A stretch of 64,000 nucleotides of DNA from Glebionis coronaria. Lineage: Eukaryota > Streptophyta > Magnoliopsida > Asterales > Asteraceae. Location of the stretch: contig CM046878.1 in NCBI GenBank assembly GCA_025667525.1, positions 80,992,196-81,056,195 on the forward strand. The letters run 5' to 3'. The position numbers and the translations under genes are program-made. The notes under the pieces are model-generated. The model searched no databases. It worked only from the letters and a program-made list of their open reading frames with translations, and was not told the DNA's origin. Positions 48,089-58,207 of the stretch are shown piece by piece (position 1 is the stretch's first letter; each line of letters opens with the position of its first letter).

Positions 48089-50050
48089 TTATTGCATAAC
48101 TTCGCTAGCTAGTTGCGGCCCAATTGCCTTGGCATGCTTAACTACCTTTGGCCTAGATAAAGCCTTAGTAAAAGGATCAGCTACGTTATCATCTGTGTGA
48201 ACTTTTATTAATTTTATTTCTCGAGCTTCCACTTGTTCTCGAACGTAGTGATATCTACGTTTAAAGTGTCTGGCGCCTTTCATAACTCCAGGGTCATTGG
48301 CGAATATTATTGCAGCAGAATTGTCGCAATATATATCAATAGGTTCTTTAATTGAAGGCATCACTCCAAGATCTCCAATAAACTTCCTAATCCAAACAGC
48401 TTCCATTGCAGCTTCTGAAGCAGCCATGTACTCAGATTGAGTCGCATTCATAGCAAGGGTTTTCTGCTTACTGCTCTTCTAGTCAACTGCTCCTCCATTG
48501 ATGACAAACACGTAACCCGTCTGAGACTTCGTATCGTCTTTATCACATTGCCAGGACGCATCACAGAACCCTGTTACATTCAGTTCTGTGTCTGGTTTAC
48601 CCCCGAATACCAAAAACATATCTTTCGTACTCCTCAAATACTTTAGAATATGCTTAACAGCAGTCCAGTGGAACTTTCCTGGATTCTGTTGGTATCTACT
48701 GACCAAGTTCTGAGCAAACGCCACATCAGGCCTTGTGCATCTTACAGCATACATAATAGATCCTACTGTCGAAGCATAAGGCACCTTCTTCATGTAAGCC
48801 ACCTCTTCAGGTGATGATGCATCTTTCTCATGACTTAACTCATGCTTAACCTCCATCGGTAAAAAACCTTTCTTAGAGTTATGCATGTTATATTTCTTCA
48901 ATATCTTATCAATATAAGCATCTTGGCTAAGACCAATTAACCGCCTACTCCTATCTCGATAGATTTTAATTCCCAGAATATATGCAGCATCTCCTAAATC
49001 TTTCATAGAAAAACATTTACCAAGATAATCCTTAACTTCCTTAAGTCTTGGAATGTTACTTCCCATGATTAATATGTCATCAACATATAGAATTAGGAAC
49101 ACTACATTACTCCCACTAGCTTTGCGATATACACATGGCTCATCACGATTTTGAATAAATCCAAACTTTATGATTTCTTCATCAAATCGCTTATTCCATT
49201 GACGTGATGCTTGCTTCAAACCATAAATAGATCTTTGAAGTTTGCACACGCGCTTTGGATATTTAGGATCAACGTACCCTTCCGGTTGTTGCATATAGAT
49301 GTCTTCATCTAAGCGACCGTTCAAGAAGGCAGTTTTAACATCCATTTGCCATATCTCATAGTCATAGTATGCTGCTATAGCTATGAGAATCCTAATAGCT
49401 CGTAAGTCTGCTACAGGAGAAAATGTCTCCTCGTAGTCTATGCCAAAAGTTTGTGTAAAACCTTTAGCCACTAAACGTGCTTTATAGGATTGTACATCTC
49501 CATCCATGTCGGTTTTCTTCTTATAGATCCACCTATTTTTCACTACTTTAGCATTTTTAGGCGCGTCTACAAGAATCCAAACATCATTGATTTCCATGGA
49601 TTTCATTTCCTCATTCATCGCAACTATCCATTTTGACTTTTCTGGATCAGACATTGCGGATCGATAGTTAGCAGGTTCACCAAGATCCCCTACTTCCTCC
49701 TCATCATCCTCTATGTAAAGACATAGTTTGTCCGGCGCACGTATAGTCCTTTGAGACCTACGTAGAGGAATTAATTCCGGTGGAACACTCAGACTTTCTG
49801 GTTCTACAAGAATTTCTTCGCTAGTATTTTCAGAAGGCAATGTATCTTCTTGAATTTCTTCACGATCATAATTTCTCCCACTGAATTCTTGAGTTACAAG
49901 ATCACTTTCAAGGAAGTCTCCATACCGAGCCACAACTATTTTGTTCTCAGCCGGATAATAAAAGTAGTAACCCATAGTTTCCTTAGGGTAACCTACAAAG
50001 ATACATTTAACTGAGCGTTGTTGGAGTTTATCTCCAGAGTCACGTTTCAC
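48089..50050 (-). pseudogene. Copia copy 2 pol: reverse transcriptase and RNase H
   Basis: From 50050: MKRDSGDKLQQRSVKCIFVG, RVT_2 motifs NRWIYKKKTDMDGD, FTQTFGIDYEETFSPVADLR, QMDVKTAFLNG, FLILYVDDILIMG, GDAAYILGIKIYR and TRPDVAFAQNLVSRYQQ, then GFCDASWQ of RNase H. This long frame (523 codons) is intact to TAG 48479-48481, where copy 1 has TGG. The rest of RNase H (SEYMAASEAAMEAVWIRKF ... DPFTKAL) reads on to 48089. Confidence 0.9.
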
Positions 50051-50065
50051 ATACGCCTCACAACC

Positions 50066-50629
50066 TCAGACTTTTAAATAAGACAAATATGGCTTCTTGC
50101 CATACCATAATTCATATGGTGTCTTATCAACCTTCTTTGTGGGAACCATATTTAGAATACGAACAGCAGATTCAAGAGCATAATCCCAAAAAGATAACGG
50201 TAAAGTTGTAAGATTAAACATAGATCGCACCATATCTAATAATGTACGATTTCTACTTTCAGATACACCATTTTGTTGTGGAGTATACGGAGAAGTAAGT
50301 TTCTGAACAATTCCGTTCTCACTTAAATAATCTTTAAAATCTTGACTTAAATATTCACCACCGCGGTCAGAACGAAGAGCTTTAATCTTCTTTCCTAGTT
50401 GTAAATCTACTTCCGCTTTAAACGTTTTGAATGTTTCAAATACCTCATGTTTATGCTTAAGTAAATAAACATAACCATAACGGCTATAATCATCCGTAAA
50501 CGTCAAGAAGTAGCTAGCACCTTTCCTTGACACATGTCTAAGTGGTCCACACACATCAGTATGTATCAAACCAAGTAGTTCAGTAGCCCTTTCAATATTG
50601 ATATTAAAAGGTTTCTTGGTCATCTTTCA
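50066..50629 (-). pseudogene. Copia copy 2 integrase core
   Basis: Bounded by two stops: TGA at 50627-50629 (GGA in copy 1) and TGA at 50066-50068 (TGG in copy 1). In between the integrase core is clean: HTDVCGPLRHVSRKGASYF, LRSDRGGEYLSQDFKDYL, SPYTPQQNGVSESRNRTLLD. The catalytic Asp-Asp-Glu positions are present. Confidence 0.9.
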
Positions 50630-52118
50630 AGAGATACAAGATTCATATTTATCAAATGATTCATCATTGATACTTTCCAAAAGCCTATCACGTTGCAGCT
50701 TTTGTATGCGAGTCTTCCCAATATGGGCAAGCCTACAATGCCAAAGATAAGAAGAGTTCTTGTCTAACTTACTCTTCTTATTTATGCTAAAAACAGAATT
50801 ATTTTTCCTCTTGGAATTTTTATCATGCATGTTAATTTCAAAAACACCATTCACAGAAATTGCATCAAAATAGAATAAACCATCTTTGAAAACAGAAATT
50901 CTATTATTATCAATCGTGTGATTAAATCCAAGATCCAACATACAAGAAAAGGAAATGACACCCCTAACAATTGTAGGTGCATAATGACAATAATTTAAAA
51001 ACAGTACTAAACCCGAAGGTAAAACTAATTTAAATATTCCTATAGCTTCAACTGCTGCTTGTGCGCCATTGCCCACTTGCAGAAATTGTTCCCCATAGGT
51101 AAGTCTCCTCTTCAACTAAAATCCCTGCAGGGTATTACAAATATTAATACCACATCCCGTATCATATACCCAGGAGTTTGATTTGTATGAAAGATTAAAT
51201 AACTCGATCATAAATAAGTTACCTGAAGATGGTGCTGCAGCAACTTGCTCAGCCTTCTTCTTATGTTCTGCCATTTCATGGAGATAGAGAGCAATTCCTC
51301 TTCCAGTGTCCAGTCATCTTGCAGTAGTGACAAGTCTCATCTTTCTGAGATTTCTTAGCAAAGTTCTGCTTCAACTTAGATGTAGTCGCAACTTGCTTGC
51401 TCTTATCAGCCTTGCCTTTGCCTTTCTGCTTCTTATTCACTTGCGATTTAGGTTTAGCCACTCTACCCTTTTGTACATAAAGTACTTGAGGCGTAGTAGT
51501 GGATGCCTTATCTTTCAAACCCTTTTCGAAGTCAATGAGAATTGCATGCAAATCATTAACTGTCTTCCCCGTGCAATGCATATTAAGGGACCTATTGATC
51601 AGGTTAATAGCCATATTATGATCGAAGGGTTGTCCTAGTGCGATGAGCTGTTCCATATAACCCCTCATCTCCATGTAATGTGCACTTACGGACTTTCCAG
51701 GAGCTTGCTTGCAGATATGTAGAGCATCAACCAGATCGTAGATCTCTACAGCTTGTGGCGTTTCATACACAGCCTTAAGTTCCTCAAGCATTGCCTGAGG
51801 TGGATATAGCTCATACTTCCTTTGAAGTGCTGGAGCCATTCTCCTTAACATTACAGCAGCCACCTCATGGTGCTTCTTAATGTTAGCAGCGTGTTGAAGC
51901 CTTTCCGCATCAGATGCACCTTCAGCAAGATCCTCCGGAAAAGGAGTTTCCAATATATTGATAGTACCCGCTGCTCTCAGAACAATTCTTAGTGAGCGGT
52001 ACCAGTCATCGAAATTAGGGCCAGTAAGTTCAGGTCGTTCAAAGAAAGCTTTGAACGCCGAGCTTATAGTCAGATTGCTTTCGGGTTGATCCATTTCTAC
52101 AGAAATAAGTTCAAACAT
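50630..52118 (-). pseudogene. Copia copy 2 gag, protease and pre-integrase region
   Basis: From 52118: MFELISVEMDQPESNL, the gag body, and CCHC knuckle CHYCKMTGHWKRNC. Relative to copy 1, twelve codons are missing in frame near 51578-51583 (between LINRSLN and MHCTGKT). A CT is lost from the CTCTCTCT run at 51287-51292, shifting the frame right after the knuckle. A TAG stands at 51116-51118, four codons after the place where copy 1 has its own stop. Beyond it, KRRLTYGEQFLQVGNG and the pre-integrase LWHCRLAHIGKTRIQKLQ follow to 50630. Confidence 0.88.
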
Positions 52119-53595
52119 TAGTATTTTCGATAATACAATTTCAAGAAAATAAAATTACCCCGGTCATAAAACCATAGTATTTCCTTGAAAACTAGAATCC
52201 ATATTGACATAGATTCATCACATCAGTTGATCTGCTAGTGACAAATGTATTCAACACGGTAACTTGTCGAACAATAATTGACAAACAAATTTTCAATTTC
52301 TAGATATGTTTAGGGATTTACATTGCCAAAATCATTTGCATTGTAAACATGTTTTATCTCTACTTTATGCCTTAAGTTTCCAGTTCTCATTGAGTAACTC
52401 AATTAAGTCGACTAATCTAAAGAACATAAAACCTTCATGTGCAATCTTATTCAGTCATGAAATTTTCTCTCCATTACAACATCGTCCGATATCTTATATG
52501 ACGACAATTGTAACTTCAAGTGTTCGTCAATTAGAGGGCATATGACTTAAATTTTAGGGTATAGATTTTGGTGTCAAAATCATGTATGGAGAAGCATGCA
52601 TACATCTCCATAACATAAGTTTAATAAAAAACGTTTAGTAAACTTTTTGGTGAGACTAAAAGTTCATCATATATTTGCAAGTTGAGGTATTGGTTAAACC
52701 AATCAAAGATTTTACACACAACTAAATTCACACCGTACTTTTTCTAGAACTCAATTATATTACAAAGCAATAACCTTATTCATTGTGTTTCAGATGTGAA
52801 TCAATGTAGTTAAATCAACCTTAAAGAATTATACCAATAACAAGCGTAGGTAATTCCAATTTTGACGCACAGGCGAGCCGGGAATTTGGTCAGCGCTGAA
52901 GCATAACACCTCTTTCCTTAACCGGGTACATGGCCAGCGGTGCGTTATACCCACTTTATAGTTTACCAAAATTGAGTAGGCCGTTAAGTTGCTATTGCAA
53001 TTCTAATCAACGCAAATCATATGTAATTTACATCTCAAAACAATTCATTAATTTTGATAAGATTTAGTCCATATTATTTTCTTGGAAAAAATTACCCTTG
53101 TTTACAACATACAATATTAAAAACGCATGAAAACAAGTAGTACAAAAAAAACTAAATCAAATAGCCAAATGCATAACAATTTATTCAAAGAATATAAAAT
53201 CTAGGTTTTTTTATGAACATAAAAAGTCTTCCCTAATTTTAAAACTTTGAATCAAATAAAGCAAATAGCAATCAAAATTATATGATCCGTAAAAAAACAT
53301 GCACGTTCATTACGGATCTCCCACATTCTCTTAACAATTAAAAAAAACTACGGATCGTAACTACACATGACATAACAATTAATTCATGCAAAACATCTAA
53401 AGTCAATTATCATGTAATTTTAGGGTTTACAAATTTTTTATTTTTTTTATAAAAATTCGGCCAAAACCGATTTTTAAAAACAATAAAAAAAAACCCTAAT
53501 TTTTATAAAACCTAAAAAATAACATGTAATTTTTTAACACAAATCAATATTAGTTAAAAAACTTTAGATCTTGATAATTATAATCATGTTAAAAC

Positions 53596-53610
53596 GGCTC
53601 TCGATGCCAC
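53596..53610 (-). other. primer-binding site of Copia copy 2
   Basis: Minus strand GTGGCATCGAGAGCC directly after the 5' LTR, identical to copy 1. Confidence 0.75.
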
Positions 53611-54396
53611 TGTAGGTTTATATAGTTCATAACAATTATTTAAAACCCTAATATGGATCAAAGAACGCATAGCGGAAGCGATTAACAAGATCATTAATTT
53701 AACACAATTATATTAATCAAGATTAGGGTTACATTCTTTTATCGTAGCAAGATCCACAAGACGACGGAACGAACGGCAACTAGGGTTTATCACGAACACC
53801 ACCAAGAATATAATCTAAAGGAAGATTATATCACGCTCTTGTACACACGTAATACGGCGAGTTAACCGTGAGTCTAGCACGAACAAACCGAGCTTCAACG
53901 CTTATGGAATATCTACCCAACAACCCTAGAGAGGGGCTAGGACTAGATAAATAGACAAGATCAAAAACCAAACGAAACCCTAAAGTGGGGTAGCGGTGGC
54001 CGGCGATCAACAAAGACAAAAGAGAGAGAGGGATGAAAAATTATGAGGCTAGGGGTTTGTTTATATAGGCTTGGCAAACTTGCTTTCCAATTAATAACAA
54101 ATTAGGAAACCATAGTTCCCCTTTGCCCCCTCCTTTTGCCGCCGATCAACATACACCCCAAGGGGGTGTTTGTGTAATTTCTCCTTCTTCTTTTTAGCTT
54201 CTATTTAATTCCATAACGGTCGTTATAACTTAACTTTTATTTATTAACGATCGTTAGTTAAACTTTGGTTTGATTTAATAAATATATATAAAATATATTT
54301 AATAAATAAATTAACCCTTTACGTTATGTGTGCAATCCCGTGATCCCGAGTTCGATCCTATCTCACGACTATTAATTTTAAGTCCATAAACTTTCA
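53611..54396 (-). repeat. 5' LTR of Copia copy 2
   Basis: Minus strand from TGAAAGTTTATGG (54396) to ATAAACCTACA (53611), 786 bp, followed outward by the ATCCT duplication and the U6 5' piece. Confidence 0.95.
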
Positions 54397-54465
54397 ATCC
54401 TTGCGCAGTGGCCATGCTAATCTTTTCTATATCGTTCCAATTTTATTGGATGTCACCGAAGGGAT
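54397..54465 (-). ncRNA. U6 snRNA gene, 5' piece (split by Copia copy 2)
   Basis: Minus strand from 54465: ATCCCTTCGGTGACATCCAA, TAAAATTGGAACGATATAGA, AAAGATTAGCATGGCCACTG, CGCAAGGAT. This is the 5' two thirds of U6 with about six substitutions against the plant consensus. The AGC triad context (GATTAGCATGG) is kept, but the invariant ACAGAGA box reads ATAGAAA, which would spoil 5' splice-site pairing. Together with 46472-46506 and allowing for the 5-base duplication the RNA is about 99 nt, close to the normal size. U6 is the catalytic-centre snRNA of the spliceosome. This locus is a pseudogene, and was probably one before the insertion. Confidence 0.92.
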
Positions 54466-54487
54466 GAACATAGACCTTTATAGGCGA

Positions 54488-54495
54488 CATATATA
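54488..54495 (-). promoter_or_regulatory. TATA box of the U6 locus
   Basis: Minus strand TATATATG, 23-30 bases upstream of the U6 first base (54465), the usual place in plant Pol III snRNA genes. Confidence 0.82.
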
Positions 54496-54517
54496 ACTAG
54501 TGATAACTTCTTCTGGT

Positions 54518-54528
54518 CGATGTGGGAT
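54518..54528 (-). promoter_or_regulatory. upstream sequence element (USE) of the U6 locus
   Basis: Minus strand ATCCCACATCG is a perfect match to the plant snRNA USE (RTCCCACATCG). It lies 22 bases from the TATA box, the short spacing that marks Pol III rather than Pol II snRNA promoters. Confidence 0.88.
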
Positions 54529-54543
54529 GGGTGATTTGAACTA

Positions 54544-54838
54544 GGGGTTAAGTCATAGAATAGCAATGTACTTTTCGAAATGTACCGATTTGGTACGTGT
54601 ACTCTTAAAAAGTTGTACAATAGTAACGAATTTTCATAAAGTGTTCCGATCTGCACATTTGGGTGACGTGTCACGTTATTAATGGTGACACGTGTTAGCC
54701 TTTTCGGGATGACACGTCATCAAAATGTGCATAAGGGAACACTTATGAAAGTTCGTTGCTATTGTACAACTTTTTAAGAGTACACGTACCAAATCGGTAC
54801 ATTTCGAAAAGTACATTGTTATTTTATGACTTAATCCC
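54544..54838. mobile_element. Mutator-type MITE with about 120-bp TIRs
   Basis: Left end GGGGTTAAGTCATAGAATAG and reverse-complemented right end GGGATTAAGTCATAAAATAA run in parallel for about 120 bp (AATGTAC, TTTCGAAATGTACCGATTTG, CTTAAAAAGTTGTACAATAG). The 9-bp duplication TTTGAACTA flanks it (54535-54543, 54839-54847). The small centre carries GTGACACGT/GACACGTCAT. 295 bp, non-coding, 15 bp upstream of the U6 USE. Confidence 0.92.
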
Positions 54839-54847
54839 TTTGAACTA

Positions 54848-55833
54848 ATAACATTATCTTTTCCCTAAGAAACATATTTAAATTATTGTATTATGGGGAC
54901 CAAGATCAAATAAAAACCGAAGTTAGTTTACTTAATAAGTGGCAATAATCCAAGGATAATTTACTTAACAAATGCAAATCTATTTTGAAACGTTTTGACC
55001 TTTCATAAAAATCTGGATTAACAACAGGTCTTCCGTGACGATGAAGATGAAGAAATGAAGGTCGACGTGAATTCGATCGGAAATGTCGTTCGTGTTTCGG
55101 GTGAAGGGGGGTTTCAAAAGAAGCACAGGCTACTTTAATGAAACAGTCTGATTTTGTCATTATGTAACACAAATTTTGTCACTTGAACAGATATAATTGA
55201 CTAGTTAGGATGAAATAGGCGGTCGAGGTACAATTATGTAACTTTTAAGGTTAATCACAATGTGTATATAGGTACCACAGTGGGCTCGGATGTATATGCA
55301 GATAGAAATACATGTCGTAAAAGCTATAGGTTCTCGAGAAACAAGCCTTAGCTCATGAAGACCAACCGCACAATATCCTTCCGTTGAAATGCCGATAAAG
55401 AAGACCCCAATAACTTTTGACAAGTAAACCTAACCAAGGAGGCTCCTTTCAACCCGTACCAAAAACATGTGATTAACAAAACCTGCTTTCACCCTTAACT
55501 CAACTATCCAACACATTATTTACAGGTATTTTGCATGTAATGTACGACTAGAATTGAAACGCCAAATCTATATATATACCAGAATCCGTCTGAAAGCTCA
55601 AGCACGTTAAATATATCATTCCTGTCTACACCTAACAACCATCTTTCAAGACTTTTTGCAAAGTTGCAATAGTGGTAAATTTCCCTAAAACACATCAGGC
55701 TACCATCTTTTAAAGCTATTCTCATCAACTATAGAAACTAGCTTGCATATTTTTCAATCCGGCCGGTTAAATTGAAATCAGTACGTACTGCAACAATAAT
55801 CAACTGTATTCCAATTTTGGTTTTTGTTTTTAG
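54848..55833. other. intergenic region
   Basis: Short frames on the minus strand (for example 55205-55423) have no recognisable family. The last part precedes an exon acceptor at 55833. Nothing else supported. Confidence 0.4.
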
Positions 55834-56772
55834 GAGAAAGATGAAACTAAGGTGGACATGCAACCAAACATGGATTTGGACGCTGATTGGGAAAAAATAT
55901 TGCCAAGTGATTATGCTGAAATAATCAAGTGGTCAAAATTTACAAGGAACTCTACTCTCTTTTTCATGAAGGATTCCTCATCAAAACAGATGTGGAAAAG
56001 GTAACTTCCTACTCAAATTATGCTGAGCCTATAACATTATCACTAAGCCTAGCTAAGTAGTACTTCAGTCTCGAAAAAATTGTTCACCTTACTATGTATA
56101 TGTTTGTTCCAAAGAGCGTCCAAAAATTCTTTTTTGTGCTAGAGCCCAAGCAAAGTGCTTCCTTGACATCTCATCTAACAATATGTTTTATTCATGAACA
56201 GTGGATTTCTGTTTCAAAAAATATGAAGAAGCGTCATGTTACCGGCAATAGTTTTTTTGCAAAAAGGGTCGATACGGAATTCTATGATTGGAAAGAAAAA
56301 ATGGACATGGAAATCTATGCCGGAATCAAGGTTATATATCTTTCTCCTCAGTATTATGTCTGCCTCATTTTATTATTATTATTGTTAGGGATCATATCTA
56401 GCATGCCATATATGTTTTAAAAAGTATGTTTTCCTGATAATTTGCAGGTTTGAATGGGTGGCTGAGTGTGATAAAGTTAAAAGTTACTGTCCCTTGAGAC
56501 AACATATGCATGTTACCTTGTGTACAAACAAACTACCTAGAAATGACTCCATGGTTGATGGTTTGGTACAAATAGATGATAAAAACCATCTGGGTGATCG
56601 CCCTTCCGACAAGCTACAACTTGTCGATTTACTTACTCCTATTGATATCCCAGTTATTAGACGACAAGTTGGCGATTCCCGTGACATCCCATTGAGGCCT
56701 CGCAAAGTAAAAGGCCATCCAAAACTGAGGAAAGATGGTTGGTTGGAAATTCAGAACTGGTGCCAGCCATGA
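55834..56772 (+). pseudogene. phloem protein 2 (PP2)-like domain gene, degenerate or partial
   Basis: Three coding blocks. 55834-56000, between TTTTTAG and GTAACT: DWEKILPSDYAEIIKWSK, matching the conserved (W)E..LPSDY..II lead-in of PP2-B/kinase-PP2 proteins. About 56200-56400: EQWISVSKNMKKRHVTGNSF, YDWKEK and IYAGIKVIYLSPQYYVCLIL, matching the PP2 order EWFSL.KN.KK, W.S..ES and IK..YLSP.T.Y..YLV. 56449-56772: IPVIRRQVGDSRDIPLRPRK and KVKGHPKLRKDGWLEI, the PP2 C-terminal R.DGW(M/L)E(I/V) signature, ending at TGA. The blocks lie in different phases and cannot all be joined by simple splicing. PP2 proteins are often carbohydrate-binding and phloem- or stress-associated. I see no F-box or kinase domain upstream. 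Pseudogene or mis-assembled gene. Confidence 0.68.
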
Positions 56773-58207
56773 ACTTTTCTTTGTGCAGCCTTAAGCCCTG
56801 GCCTTAAGGGTCTCTTACCATTACTTACTGATCCAAGTTTGGTACATGCAGAATTGTTGTCTCAGAGATTATGAAATTCAATAAATAAAGTTTAAGGTTG
56901 CCATACAACACAAGTCAAACACCAACATTGCAGTCAATATCCTCAAATCGATCTGCTATACATTTACATTTTTAATCAAATCCACGAACCAGGTTTCCAC
57001 ACGGCTGTCTCTAAATTTAGGAAAATTCGTGGGACGACTTTGAAAAAAATTACATACTGAAGCTTTTCGCTAAAAAATTTCCATAAAAAATAGGTGTAAA
57101 TATGCCTATTATTGTTGACGGGACAAAATTCAGAGCCCTTAAAAATTTGCGGCCCTGAACGATCGGCCTCCTTGCGCACCCGCAAAGATGGCCCTACTCA
57201 TGAGCACTAACATATGAACCAACAGCATGACCAAGTAAAAAGGCGATCTTAACAGCACATTATTCCCGGTCATATCATTCATCAAACATCAAACACATAT
57301 CACACTCAAACCAACTCGGCATTTTGGAGATTAACCCAAGTCATTATGATTTAAAAACATTAAGGATGAGAAATCTCATATACTAGCTTGATCATTAATA
57401 CTCAAGATTATTGAATGTATACGATCATGTTTAGATCATGTATGTCCATGTAGTTGGAAGCACATTTTACTTGCTTCAATATTTATTGGTGCGCTAAACT
57501 GATGACGATATATTGCTAAGGGATGACTGCACACTTGGGAATAAATGTGTGTTGAGGTATAGATTAATATGCTTGAGGATTATATATGATATATTGCTAA
57601 GGATTCGTGACATTCATATTTGATACACAGGACTAAGATTTAATACTAAAAGAATGATAGAGTATTCGAGTGGCTCAAACAAACCAGTTCTGAGACATTG
57701 CAAAAGTGCAACTCTTTCTTTATGGTTGGAATGGAAGATCCCAAAAGGAAAACTTTAGCCATCGACCAACATTGTTTCTAAACATTACAGATTTACATAT
57801 ACGATATACTCCCTTTACCTGTCCTTAGGTATTTGGAGGTTATCAGATGAACGATATACTCCCTTTACCTGTCCTTAGGTATTTGGAGGTTATCAGATGA
57901 ACTTGCTGTTTCGCATATATCATTTAAGATGTATCTCGTGGTTTTTATGGGTTTGGCCTGGCATCTTACATCTACTCAGTTATACCTTGGATATTAGGTT
58001 TTATGACTAGGACAAACGACAAAAATGACATTATCAGTTCAAGGACTAATGTGCTACTACTAACTTATGATCATGAGTTTATGTTGATTAACTCGATATA
58101 AGAACGGATACCAACAGTTTCAATAAAAAAAATTAACATAGAATCATTGTAGTGACTGGAACAGGATAACATAAGATGTATAAATGAGACCTGAAATAGA
58201 ATAAGAA
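56773..58207. other. intergenic region
   Basis: Contains the exact 50-bp tandem duplication at 57801-57900. AATAAAGTTT near 56883 could be a polyadenylation signal of the PP2-like gene. No further gene supported. Confidence 0.45.
57801..57900. repeat. exact 50-bp tandem duplication
   Basis: ACGATATACTCCCTTTACCT through GGTTATCAGATGA occurs at 57801-57850 and 57851-57900 without a single difference by eye. Confidence 0.97.

Larger units (their letters stand above)
46507..54396 (-). mobile_element. full-length Ty1/Copia retrotransposon, copy 2, inside U6
   Basis: Same family as 36292-44207 but on the minus strand. LTRs are 53611-54396 (5') and 46507-47292 (3'), 786 bp each, with about 10 differences by eye. 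The target duplication is ATCCT (46502-46506, 54397-54401). Primer-binding site 53596-53610 and polypurine tract 47293-47304 adjoin the LTRs. The coding region has one in-frame deletion, one frameshift and at least four stops. The LTRs of copies 1 and 2 differ more from each other (notably the GC-rich 47010-47070 part) than within each element, so the two came from distinct source copies. Confidence 0.96.

Noticed and set aside
51306..52545. Plus-strand frames opposite gag of Copia copy 2, and 38136-38402/39195-39470 in copy 1
   Set aside because: Antisense of gag and leader sequence. No independent support.
46727..54019. 62-codon frames in both LTRs of Copia copy 2 as genes
   Set aside because: They lie in the LTR promoter/leader region, and similarity between them only reflects LTR identity.
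55205..55728. Minus-strand frames upstream of the PP2-like gene as genes
   Set aside because: Short, no signal, no splice context and no recognisable motifs.
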